Part shown: positions 1 through 5,724 of the stretch, in pieces | Position numbering within the stretch: the first letter of the stretch is position 1 | Layout of the letters: each line of letters begins with the position of its first letter | From: an uncultured Nitrospinaceae bacterium | GTDB lineage: Bacteria > Nitrospinota > Nitrospinia > Nitrospinales > VA-1 | DNA length: 8,632 bases | Assembly: GCA_905182935.1 (NCBI GenBank) | Contig: CAJJDL010000211.1 | Coordinates: 1 to 8,632, forward strand | Direction: 5' to 3' | The notes under the pieces: generated by a model | What the model saw: the letters and a program-made list of their open reading frames with translations, nothing else | Told to the model about the DNA's origin: nothing | Database searches by the model: none | Position numbers and translations under genes: made by a program

Positions 1-130
1 AAAACTAACTTCACGCCTTATCTTACTAGGGTTTATTAAACTTTATTATTAAAAATTAATTTTCTTTTAATTATTCCTTAATGTTGGGACGCTAGTGTGT
101 GTCGATAAATAATCTTTTGAGGGTAAAAAT
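1..130. other. AT-rich leader region, no gene found
   Basis: No supportable gene is seen here. Frame 1 on the plus strand is open from the left edge to a TAA at 37-39, so up to 12 codons of an upstream gene could end there, but nothing identifies it. Bases 30-80 are almost pure A/T and include the 12-bp palindrome AAAATTAATTTT at 52-63, which could be chance in this composition. A Shine-Dalgarno-like TTGAGGG at 117-123 belongs to the small gene that follows. Confidence 0.5.
117..123 (+). promoter_or_regulatory. Ribosome binding site of the small AT-hook-like ORF
   Basis: TTGAGGG lies 7 bases before the ATG at 131. The match to the anti-Shine-Dalgarno sequence and the spacing are both good, which is the main reason to believe that the 55-codon ORF is translated. 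Confidence 0.6.
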
Positions 131-298
131 ATGACCATCATTCACGAGGTTAAGGTTTATAACCCTGCCGGCAAACTACAAAAAATCATTTCGCAAAAAT
201 CTCTACTTAAAAGATCAGATAAGCTGTTTCAAGACCCCTATCTATTTTGTAAAGATAAAAGAGGTCGTCCAAAAGGGCTATCAAAGAAAATAGTTTAA
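131..298 (+). CDS. Small basic protein (55 aa) with a C-terminal AT-hook-like motif
   Basis: This short ORF runs from ATG at 131 to TAA at 296-298. It is preceded by a well-placed TTGAGGG. The product begins MTIIHEVKVYNPAGKL and is strongly basic, with about 14 Lys/Arg in 55 residues. Its C-terminal part contains KDKRGRPKG (about residues 41-49), which matches the RGRP core of AT-hook DNA-binding motifs. No signal peptide or membrane segment is visible. The N-terminal half could form a small strand-rich fold (VKVYNPAGK followed by KIIS), but I recognise no family. DNA or RNA binding is an inference from the basic RGRPK core alone. It stands by itself, 197 bases upstream of the reductase gene. 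A minus-strand ORF overlaps it, but has no comparable start signal. It could still be a chance ORF. Confidence 0.6.
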   Translation: MTIIHEVKVYNPAGKLQKIISQKSLLKRSDKLFQDPYLFCKDKRGRPKGLSKKIV

Positions 299-349
299 TA
301 ATTCCATTTGTTATTCGTATAAATAAATAAGTCCATATAACGTACTGAG

Positions 350-387
350 GTTTAGATAGGCGACATCGAGGTAAATAAAATCTAAAC
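350..387. repeat. 8-bp inverted repeat with a 22-base spacer
   Basis: GTTTAGAT at 350-357 is perfectly complementary to ATCTAAAC at 380-387. The pairing does not extend outward or inward. No T-run follows the right arm, so it does not look like an intrinsic terminator. It lies about 110 bases before the reductase start, so a regulator site or an RNA hairpin in the leader are possible readings. Chance is also possible in AT-rich DNA. Confidence 0.35.
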
Positions 388-482
388 AAAGCTATGACCT
401 GAAGATTTTTGATACAGATTTTAACTTTGTAAAACCCCGTCATAACAGACACCTCTAACGTCATTTTTAAAGCACTAATTAT

Positions 483-488
483 AGAAGG
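483..488 (+). promoter_or_regulatory. Ribosome binding site fixing the TTG start of the reductase
   Basis: AGAAGG ends 7 bases before the TTG at 496. No ATG or GTG lies in frame between the upstream in-frame TAA at 430-432 and this TTG. The Shine-Dalgarno position therefore decides the start. The GTG at 491 is in another frame. Confidence 0.65.
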
Positions 489-495
489 TAGTGAT

Positions 496-1431
496 TTGCG
501 TTATATTAAATGTAAAGGTCTTAAAAAAGATTGGAGCGTAATCACATTTGGCTGTTGGCAAATAGCACCTAGTGAGGGTTGGGGTAATATTTGTTCACCT
601 CGATCCGCAGATACTGTAGTCAAAAAAGCTCTAGAGTTAGGCATTAGTGCTTTTGATACAGCCGAGGGTTATGGCGATGGTGAATCAGAACGTCGGCTGG
701 GAAAAGCATTAGGGCATAAAAAGGAAGATGTTATTATTATTTCAAAAATCTGGCCCGATGCCTCGTTAACATATAATGATTACCATAAAAGGTTAAATAA
801 TTCTCTTACGGCACTCAAACGAGACTATGTTGATGTATACCTTATTCACTTTCCGAGTGACTACTTTAATAGCATTGAGCAAAGTGAGAAGCTTTGTATG
901 ATAATGGAAGAACTTAGAAAAAGTGGCAAGGCAATAACAGTAGGTTTGTCAAATTTTATGGAACAAGACCTTCTGCGACTGGGCAAAGGAATTAAAAATT
1001 TCTGTATCAATCAAGTACCTTATAATATTCTTCAAAGAAACTATGAAGGAAAAACTCGAGATATCTGCCATGATAATGAAATAGGCTATATGGCCTACTC
1101 TCCAACAGCTCAAGGTTTACTAGCAGGCCGTCTTTCTATTGAAGCAACTGCTTTACCAGCACGTAAATGGAACAAACTTTACCAAGAACCTTTATTAACA
1201 AAATCAAAACCTATTAGAGATTTGATAAATAATATCGCTGCTGATATCAAAACAAAACCAATTTCAGTTGCTCTTGCTTGGGTACTAGAGCAAAAAAATA
1301 TTCTCACTGCAATTGTTGGCTCACGAAAACCCAACCAAGTATCCGATTTTTCTCTCGCAGGCGACCTAAAGCTAAGCACTGAGCATTTAAAGCAATTAAA
1401 TAATGCAAGCCTTTCGTTTCACGGAAAGTAA
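496..1431 (+). CDS. Aldo/keto reductase, NAD(P)H-dependent
   Basis: This is a 311-residue cytoplasmic oxidoreductase of the aldo/keto reductase superfamily, a (beta/alpha)8 barrel that reduces carbonyl compounds with NAD(P)H. The catalytic tetrad is complete: Asp54 and Tyr59 in FDTAEGYG, Lys84 in IISKI and His118 in LIHFP. Other family blocks are VGLSNF (149-154), QVPYNILQR (173-181), AYSPTAQGLLAGR (200-212) and, near the C-terminus, VGSRKPNQV (274-282), the usual cofactor-phosphate-binding area. The length is normal for the family. The start is TTG at 496, with AGAAGG 7 bases before it. The only alternatives upstream are non-start codons after an in-frame stop. The gene for a coiled-coil membrane protein starts 7 bases after the stop and is probably co-transcribed. 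The substrate cannot be read from the sequence. Confidence 0.93.
   Translation: MRYIKCKGLKKDWSVITFGCWQIAPSEGWGNICSPRSADTVVKKALELGISAFDTAEGYGDGESERRLGKALGHKKEDVIIISKIWPDASLTYNDYHKRLNNSLTALKRDYVDVYLIHFPSDYFNSIEQSEKLCMIMEELRKSGKAITVGLSNFMEQDLLRLGKGIKNFCINQVPYNILQRNYEGKTRDICHDNEIGYMAYSPTAQGLLAGRLSIEATALPARKWNKLYQEPLLTKSKPIRDLINNIAADIKTKPISVALAWVLEQKNILTAIVGSRKPNQVSDFSLAGDLKLSTEHLKQLNNASLSFHGK
1423..1428 (+). promoter_or_regulatory. Ribosome binding site supporting the ATG at 1439
   Basis: GGAAAG lies 10 bases before the ATG at 1439 and within the last codons of the reductase gene. The alternative in-frame ATG at 1403 is preceded by an A/T-rich stretch without any Shine-Dalgarno match. The downstream start is therefore preferred. 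Confidence 0.5.
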
Positions 1432-1438
1432 TTTTTTC

Positions 1439-1795
1439 ATGGAAGATAACTGGGAAAATCCTTATGAAGAAAATGGGGTGACTTTAGGACCTGAAGAAGC
1501 ATTAATTCGAGAAACAGAAAAAACAAAAGCCTTAAAGGTTGAAAAACTTCAATTAAAAGACACAATTAAAAAACTAAAAATAAAAAATAATACTCTTGCC
1601 ACAACCAAGCAATCTTTAGAGAATCAGCTAAATTCATTAACAGACTATTCAGAAAGCAGAATTAGTTTTAAACCTTCTAATAGTTACGACACATTACAAT
1701 CTGATCAAAAAAGTCAAATACGATGGTCTTTTTATATTCTCATTTTTAATCTAATATCGTTAGCAACGCTCCTTTTTTTCCTTCTCAATCAATAA
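1439..1795 (+). CDS. Small coiled-coil protein with a C-terminal membrane anchor, family not recognised
   Basis: This is a 118-residue protein with three visible parts. The first ~20 residues are acidic (MEDNWENPYEENG). A long charged helical stretch follows, roughly residues 20-70, rich in Lys, Glu, Leu and Gln, with hydrophobic spacing suggesting a coiled coil. One hydrophobic segment (WSFYILIFNLISLATLLFFLL) ends one or two residues before the stop. There is no signal peptide. The expected topology is a tail-anchored inner-membrane protein with its coiled coil in the cytoplasm, where it could oligomerise or hold a partner at the membrane. The start at 1439 follows GGAAAG. The longer version from ATG 1403 would add 12 residues and overlap the reductase by 29 bases, without a ribosome binding site. 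Close spacing suggests co-transcription with the reductase. I do not recognise the family and infer no enzymatic role. Confidence 0.75.
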   Translation: MEDNWENPYEENGVTLGPEEALIRETEKTKALKVEKLQLKDTIKKLKIKNNTLATTKQSLENQLNSLTDYSESRISFKPSNSYDTLQSDQKSQIRWSFYILIFNLISLATLLFFLLNQ

Positions 1796-2048
1796 TATAG
1801 TCAGAAGTAAATTCTATTATTAGAAAAATTTAAAGTAGCATTCAACGCTATCAAAAGTATAGAATAGCAATAATTTAAAAAGATGAACCCAATAACCTCT
1901 TTTCACCATCCAAGGTAATGGGTTTTTATTAAAACTTATTAAATTGAATTTACTCGCCCCACTCAAAAACAAGTTTATGCTTGTGAATATGTAAAGCAAT
2001 TTGTATTTAGTTTATTAATATTTTAAAAAGAGGAGCTGGAATACTATT
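1796..2048. other. Intergenic region between the coiled-coil gene and the PuuD-like gene
   Basis: These 253 AT-rich bases contain the probable terminator at 1886-1927 and the ribosome binding site of the next gene (AGAGGAG at 2029-2035). ORFs here are very short, for example 11 codons from ATG 1883, and overlap the hairpin. The promoter of the downstream gene should lie between 1928 and about 2020, but I could not pick out a convincing pair of hexamers. Confidence 0.5.
1886..1927 (+). terminator. Probable intrinsic terminator after the coiled-coil gene
   Basis: The left arm AACCCAATAACC (1886-1897) pairs with the right arm GGTAATGGGTT (1914-1924). There is one A-A mismatch and one bulged A, with a 16-base loop between the arms. 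The run TTTTT ends at 1927. The outer six pairs AACCCA/TGGGTT are perfect. It lies about 90 bases after the stop of the coiled-coil gene and would end the reductase/coiled-coil transcript. The imperfect stem and large loop lower confidence. Confidence 0.5.
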
Positions 2049-2519
2049 ATGTGGATTTTTGAATTTCTTCATGTGCTAATTGGAATTTTATGGATCGGAC
2101 TACTCTACTTTTTTAATTTGGTGCAGGTGCAATCTATGCCCAAAATGACTGAAGAGGGTGCGGCAAAAGCATATACACAAATCATTCTTCCACGAGCACT
2201 ATTTTTCTTTCGACATGCTGCTCTATGGACCGTGATTACGGGAATAGCTTATTACATGGCAGGCCGTCATATTGTTGAGGGAATTCCCAGCGGAGAAATA
2301 ATGATCGGTATGCTTTTGGGTATTATTATGGCTGGGAATGTTTGGTTTATTATCTGGCCTAATCAAAAGAAAATTATTGCTGGAGCTCTGGAAGGTGATG
2401 CACTAGCGAAGGCAAAAAGAAATGCTTTTCTTGCAAGCCGAACAAATGCCTGGCTATCGATACCCATGCTTATTGGAATGATTGCTGCAAATCATGGTGG
2501 AATAATGGCAGGGTTTTGA
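2049..2519 (+). CDS. PuuD-like (urate hydroxylase N-terminal-type) four-helix membrane protein
   Basis: This 156-residue integral membrane protein resembles the membrane domain of PuuD-type urate hydroxylases (the Urate_ox_N family), judged by NVWFIIWPNQK (97-107) and SRTNAWLSIPM (130-140). Hydrophobic segments lie at about 3-23, 51-71, 83-103 and 132-148. Conserved-looking histidines that might bind haem or metal are His8, His56 (FFRH), His74 and His149. Full PuuD proteins are much longer, with more helices and a C-terminal cytochrome c domain. Here there is no CXXCH motif and no room for that domain, so urate oxidation by this protein alone is doubtful. AGAGGAG lies 13 bases before the ATG, a long spacing. 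The gene is alone on its transcript, between two terminators. The family assignment is from recalled motifs and the function is unknown. Confidence 0.75.
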   Translation: MWIFEFLHVLIGILWIGLLYFFNLVQVQSMPKMTEEGAAKAYTQIILPRALFFFRHAALWTVITGIAYYMAGRHIVEGIPSGEIMIGMLLGIIMAGNVWFIIWPNQKKIIAGALEGDALAKAKRNAFLASRTNAWLSIPMLIGMIAANHGGIMAGF

Positions 2520-2555
2520 TTAGATTTTTATAAGTATTACACTATATTGCAAACT

Positions 2556-2592
2556 AAAATGCCGGTATTTTAAAAAATACCGGCATTTTTTT
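2556..2592. terminator. Strong terminator hairpin between convergent genes
   Basis: AAAATGCCGGTATTTT (2556-2571) and AAAATACCGGCATTTT (2574-2589) are perfectly complementary. They give a stem of up to 16 bp, in practice with a loop of about 4-6 bases, followed by T-residues to 2592. It starts 37 bases after the stop of the PuuD-like gene and is a classic plus-strand intrinsic terminator. On the minus strand it is followed by TTTTAGTTT, so it may also terminate the exporter operon that ends at 2610. Confidence 0.88.
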
Positions 2593-2609
2593 GACCTGAA
2601 TTCACAACC

Positions 2610-3821
2610 TTATTCAACAGTTAATGCAACCATTGGATCAAGGCGTGATGCCTTAATAGCCGGAAACAACCCAAATATAACTCCAATCATCATGCATACA
2701 CCTGTAGATATATAGATTGAATTGATATCAAGCAGTAATTTCCCTAATCCCCATGCCGAGGCACCCAAAGTAATCCCAACTCCTAAAATAACACCAAAAA
2801 ATCCACCAAACAAACCGATCAGAAGCGATTCAAATAAGAACTGTTCAATAATATCTCTTTTGGTAGCACCAACAGCCCTGCGAACTCCTATTTCGCGAGT
2901 ACGCTCCTTAACTGAAATAAGCATTACAGCAAGAATTCCTATGCCACCAACAACCAATGATATTGAAGCGACACCGACAATTAAACGAGTGAATAGTTCG
3001 GATGTCTCTGTCTTTAGATTTTCTAAATCAAGTTGACTGATAACCGTAAAATCATTTTCAGCATCATCTAAAATTTTATGACGATCTCTTAAAACTGTAC
3101 TAATTTTTTCTGTTATCCGTTTAATATTTTTTCTAGAGTCAGCTTTGGCATAAATCGTCGAAATATAAGTTTGATTTAGAACCCTCCTTAGCATTGCTTT
3201 AATTGGGATGAGTAAAAGATCATCTTGGTCAACTCCATCAGAATCGAGTCCTTTAGTTTCAAATATTCCAATGACTTTAAACGGAATTGCATTAATCCGA
3301 ACTGTTTTCCCTAAAGGGTCATCTTCTCCAAACATATTTTTTATTACTGTTTTGCCAATCACCGCAACTTTTGCCCCCAACTGCTGATCTTGTTCACTAA
3401 ACATTTCACCATAATCAATCGAATAATTACGCACCCCCAAGAAATTAGGAGTGGAACCGGCCACATTAGTTGCTGTAAGAGTTTGAAGATACTTTATCTT
3501 CATTTCCTTAATCTCAAAAGGTGCAACCATCTGTAGACCATCGACTTCTTGCGATAAAAAATCTACATCTCGCGGGCTAAGAGTTGTTACATTACCCGAA
3601 AGCCTGAGCTTACCTCCTCGTCGTTTCATCTCACCCGCGTTGATGGTTAAGAGGTTCTCGCCCATTTTTGCTATGACACTCATGACCTCATGATGAGACC
3701 CTTTACCAATTGCCACCATTACAATAACCGCTGCAATTCCGATCACTATTCCAAGTGATGCCAGAAAGAACCTTATTTTATTCGACTTTAATGCAATCAA
3801 GGCAATGGTTAGGAGCTTCAT
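2610..3821 (-). CDS. MacB-type ABC exporter permease, second subunit (no ATPase domain)
   Basis: This is a 403-residue inner-membrane permease of the MacB/LolC/FtsX type. The topology is the standard one: a first membrane segment at about 18-38, a large periplasmic domain at about 40-278 (MacB_PCD-like), then three membrane segments at about 279-302, 330-353 and 370-388. The cytoplasmic loop with the conserved ERTREIGVRRAVGATKRDI (about 306-323) is where this family contacts the ATPase. The C-terminal FGLFPAIKASRLDPMVAL is also characteristic. The protein has no nucleotide-binding domain, unlike E. coli MacB, which fuses one to its N-terminus. It starts 9 bases after the stop of the other permease and has no clear Shine-Dalgarno, so translational coupling is likely. 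It is the last gene of the operon. The exported substrate is unknown. Confidence 0.9.
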   Translation of the reverse strand: MKLLTIALIALKSNKIRFFLASLGIVIGIAAVIVMVAIGKGSHHEVMSVIAKMGENLLTINAGEMKRRGGKLRLSGNVTTLSPRDVDFLSQEVDGLQMVAPFEIKEMKIKYLQTLTATNVAGSTPNFLGVRNYSIDYGEMFSEQDQQLGAKVAVIGKTVIKNMFGEDDPLGKTVRINAIPFKVIGIFETKGLDSDGVDQDDLLLIPIKAMLRRVLNQTYISTIYAKADSRKNIKRITEKISTVLRDRHKILDDAENDFTVISQLDLENLKTETSELFTRLIVGVASISLVVGGIGILAVMLISVKERTREIGVRRAVGATKRDIIEQFLFESLLIGLFGGFFGVILGVGITLGASAWGLGKLLLDINSIYISTGVCMMIGVIFGLFPAIKASRLDPMVALTVE

Positions 3822-3830
3822 AATAAAATT

Positions 3831-5039
3831 TTATCGAATTGTCTCATCTGGACTTAGTAAAGCTGCTTTTCTCGCTGGATAAATACCAAAAATAAGACCA
3901 ACTATCATGGAAAATATGAAAGCAAGTAAAAAAGGGTCCAAAGTTATTTTTACGGGTAAAAAATCAAAGTGTCTTAAAGCTGTGGATAGTGTCCAACCCA
4001 AAATAGCCCCCATCAAACCACCAAGTAATGAAACTAATATCGACTCAAATAGAAACTGTTGAGTGATATCTGAACGGCGGGCACCAAAACACCGCCGAAC
4101 TCCAATTTCGCGTATACGTTCACGAATAGAAACTAAAAGAATATTCATAATAACAACTCCTCCAACCAGGAGCGAAACAGTAGAGACAAGAAAAAGCATC
4201 CTATTAAGGGCCTGTTCAGATTCAGTAACCCATTGCATAATGCCTTCGGGCGTAACAAAGCGAAAGTCATCATCTGCCAATGAGGATAAACCGTGATTGC
4301 GTCTCAAAATTTGAGTGACCCCTTCCATGGTTTTTTGAACCATTTCTGGATGGATAGAGACAACCTTCATACTGTGCAGATGTGCCTGTCGAAACAAACG
4401 CGACATAGATGTAGTCAATGGAATAAGAGCTCTGTTATCCGGGTCATATCCACTTTCGGTAAGACCTTTTTTCTTGAGAAGACCAATGACTTCAAAGAAT
4501 ACTTGACCCACTCTTATTTTTTTCCCAATAGGATCTTTCTCTCCAAATAAGTTGTAAGCTGGTGTCGCACCTAAAACAATAACCTTTCTCTTTCTCTCCA
4601 TATCCATATCATTGAAGAAAGTTCCATCTACAACTTTCCATTGCCTAGCAGGTTGCCATTCTGGAGATACTCCATATACACGAGTGCTGGTAAATTCTTT
4701 TTTATTTATGATCCGCATTCGCTTTCGTTGCCGTGGCACAACAATAGCAACTTCAGGCATTGCTCGAATATCATCAGCATCTTGCAAGGTCATACTAGTG
4801 ACATTTCGGTTACGTCCAAAGAAAAGTCTTCCTGCACCAGAATAAACTGAAAACGATTCTGGTCCGAACCCCAAACTAGCAATTCGACTTAAAACTTTTG
4901 ATTTAGTTCCTTCTCCGATAGCAACAATAACAGTTAGTGAAGCAATTCCAATCATGATCCCAAGGGTCATGAGAAACGTGTTGCCTTTATTGAGTCGCAA
5001 CCCGCGAAAAGCCTGCACGAGGTTTCTTGAAATTCTCAT
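3831..5039 (-). CDS. MacB-type ABC exporter permease, first subunit (no ATPase domain)
   Basis: This is a 402-residue permease with the same layout as its downstream neighbour. Membrane segments lie at about 21-42, 281-304, 329-352 and 368-388, with a periplasmic domain between the first and second. The coupling-loop motif [20 protein letters not shown] is at about 306-325, and the C-terminal [19 protein letters not shown] is typical. The periplasmic domain differs clearly from that of the other permease, so this is not a recent duplication and the two probably form a heterodimer. The start overlaps the last 53 bases of the ATPase gene. It cannot move far downstream because the next Met is residue 24, inside the first membrane helix. 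GTG at codon 8 is the main alternative. The Shine-Dalgarno is weak (GGAT). Confidence 0.9.
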   Translation of the reverse strand: MRISRNLVQAFRGLRLNKGNTFLMTLGIMIGIASLTVIVAIGEGTKSKVLSRIASLGFGPESFSVYSGAGRLFFGRNRNVTSMTLQDADDIRAMPEVAIVVPRQRKRMRIINKKEFTSTRVYGVSPEWQPARQWKVVDGTFFNDMDMERKRKVIVLGATPAYNLFGEKDPIGKKIRVGQVFFEVIGLLKKKGLTESGYDPDNRALIPLTTSMSRLFRQAHLHSMKVVSIHPEMVQKTMEGVTQILRRNHGLSSLADDDFRFVTPEGIMQWVTESEQALNRMLFLVSTVSLLVGGVVIMNILLVSIRERIREIGVRRCFGARRSDITQQFLFESILVSLLGGLMGAILGWTLSTALRHFDFLPVKITLDPFLLAFIFSMIVGLIFGIYPARKAALLSPDETIR

Positions 5040-5724
5040 TGATTCTATCCGATGCGATTTGTCCGTCTCTTAGCGTGAGTATGCGTCTTGCATGTTCGCT
5101 TACAACAGAATCATGGGTTATTATAATTATAGTTCGACCTTCTTCATTTAAATTATCAAAAGTGGCCATGATTTCTATCCCATTTTTAGAATCAAGGTTT
5201 CCAGTTGGCTCATCAGCTAGAATAATTTTAGGATCATTAATCAGAGAACGTGCAATAGTTACACGCTGTTGTTCCCCTCCAGAAAGTTGTCCAGGAGTAT
5301 GGTTCATTCTGTGCTCTAGCCCCACTCTAATTAAGGCTCTTTCCACTCGCTCTTTGGCATCTTTAGGAGTTTTACTGCAATAGATTAGAGGAATCATCAC
5401 GTTATCAAAAGCAGAAACACCCGGAAGCAAATGGAAGGCTTGAAATACAAAACCTATTTTTTCATTACGAATACGAGATAATTCTCGATCACTAAGCTGC
5501 CCCACTTCTTCTTTATCTAAGAGATAAGTTCCACTGGTCGCCTGGCCTAAACAACCCAGTATTGTCATCAAGGTACTTTTCCCAGACCCAGAAGGGCCAA
5601 TGATACTAACGTAATCTCCCTCATCAATGGCAATAGAAATACCCTTCAAAACATTTGTTTCTAACCCTTCGCTTTTATATGTCTTAATAATAGAGTTAAC
5701 TTCTATTACCTTTAAAGTGGTCAT
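4987..5724 (-). CDS. ABC exporter ATPase, LolD/MacB type
   Basis: This 245-residue ATPase should power the two MacB-type permeases encoded directly downstream. All motifs are intact: Walker [10 protein letters not shown] (43-51), Q-loop Gln95 in FVFQAF, signature LSGGEQ (147-152), Walker B IILADEP (167-173) with Glu172, D-loop NLDS (176-179) and switch His204 in ITHD. The [14 protein letters not shown] and [10 protein letters not shown] blocks place it in the LolD/MacB/FtsE group. The length is normal for a free-standing subunit. The ATG at 5724 overlaps the TGA of the adaptor gene in an ATGA, so the two are translationally coupled. The 3' end overlaps the first permease by 53 bases, encoding a non-conserved basic tail ([13 protein letters not shown]). 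The protein is peripheral on the cytoplasmic face of the inner membrane. Confidence 0.95.
   Translation of the reverse strand: MTTLKVIEVNSIIKTYKSEGLETNVLKGISIAIDEGDYVSIIGPSGSGKSTLMTILGCLGQATSGTYLLDKEEVGQLSDRELSRIRNEKIGFVFQAFHLLPGVSAFDNVMIPLIYCSKTPKDAKERVERALIRVGLEHRMNHTPGQLSGGEQQRVTIARSLINDPKIILADEPTGNLDSKNGIEIMATFDNLNEEGRTIIIITHDSVVSEHARRILTLRDGQIASDRINENFKKPRAGFSRVATQ

Larger units (their letters stand above)
299..495. other. Intergenic region upstream of the aldo/keto reductase
   Basis: These 197 bases separate the small ORF from the reductase gene. I see no convincing gene. They contain the inverted repeat at 350-387 and, at the end, the ribosome binding site of the reductase. No convincing pair of -35 and -10 hexamers could be picked out. 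The promoter for the reductase is expected here but is not assigned. Confidence 0.5.

Noticed and set aside
52..63. 12-bp palindrome AAAATTAATTTT
   Set aside because: It lies in a nearly pure A/T stretch where such palindromes are expected by chance, and nothing around it suggests a site.
84..113. Possible promoter TTGGGA / AATAAT ahead of the small ORF
   Set aside because: The spacing of 18 bases is acceptable, but the predicted transcript start near 120 would cut into the ribosome binding site at 117-123.
207..464. 85-codon minus-strand ORF upstream of the reductase
   Set aside because: It overlaps the better-supported plus-strand small ORF, has no recognisable domain, and covers the inverted repeat. 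Its composition looks like translated AT-rich intergenic DNA.
1179..1379. 66-codon minus-strand ORF inside the reductase gene
   Set aside because: It lies antisense to well-conserved reductase sequence and resembles no known protein. It is a shadow frame.
1883..1918. 11-codon ORF in the intergenic region after the coiled-coil gene
   Set aside because: It is too short, has no ribosome binding site, and lies within the terminator hairpin.
2722..3036. 104-codon plus-strand ORF inside the second permease gene
   Set aside because: It is antisense to the conserved C-terminal region of a clear permease and is Ser/Pro/Thr-rich, as expected of a shadow frame.
3823..3834. 12-bp palindrome ATAAAATTTTAT at the junction of the two permease genes
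   Set aside because: It consists only of A and T, would form a weak hairpin with no loop, and overlaps the stop codon of the upstream permease gene. It is most simply chance.
4063..4850. Four plus-strand ORFs of 69-85 codons inside the first permease gene
   Set aside because: All are antisense to a well-supported permease, overlap each other, and show no domain or start signal.
5027..5383. 118-codon plus-strand ORF inside the ATPase gene
   Set aside because: It is antisense to the signature and Walker B region of an intact ATPase. It is a common shadow of this family.
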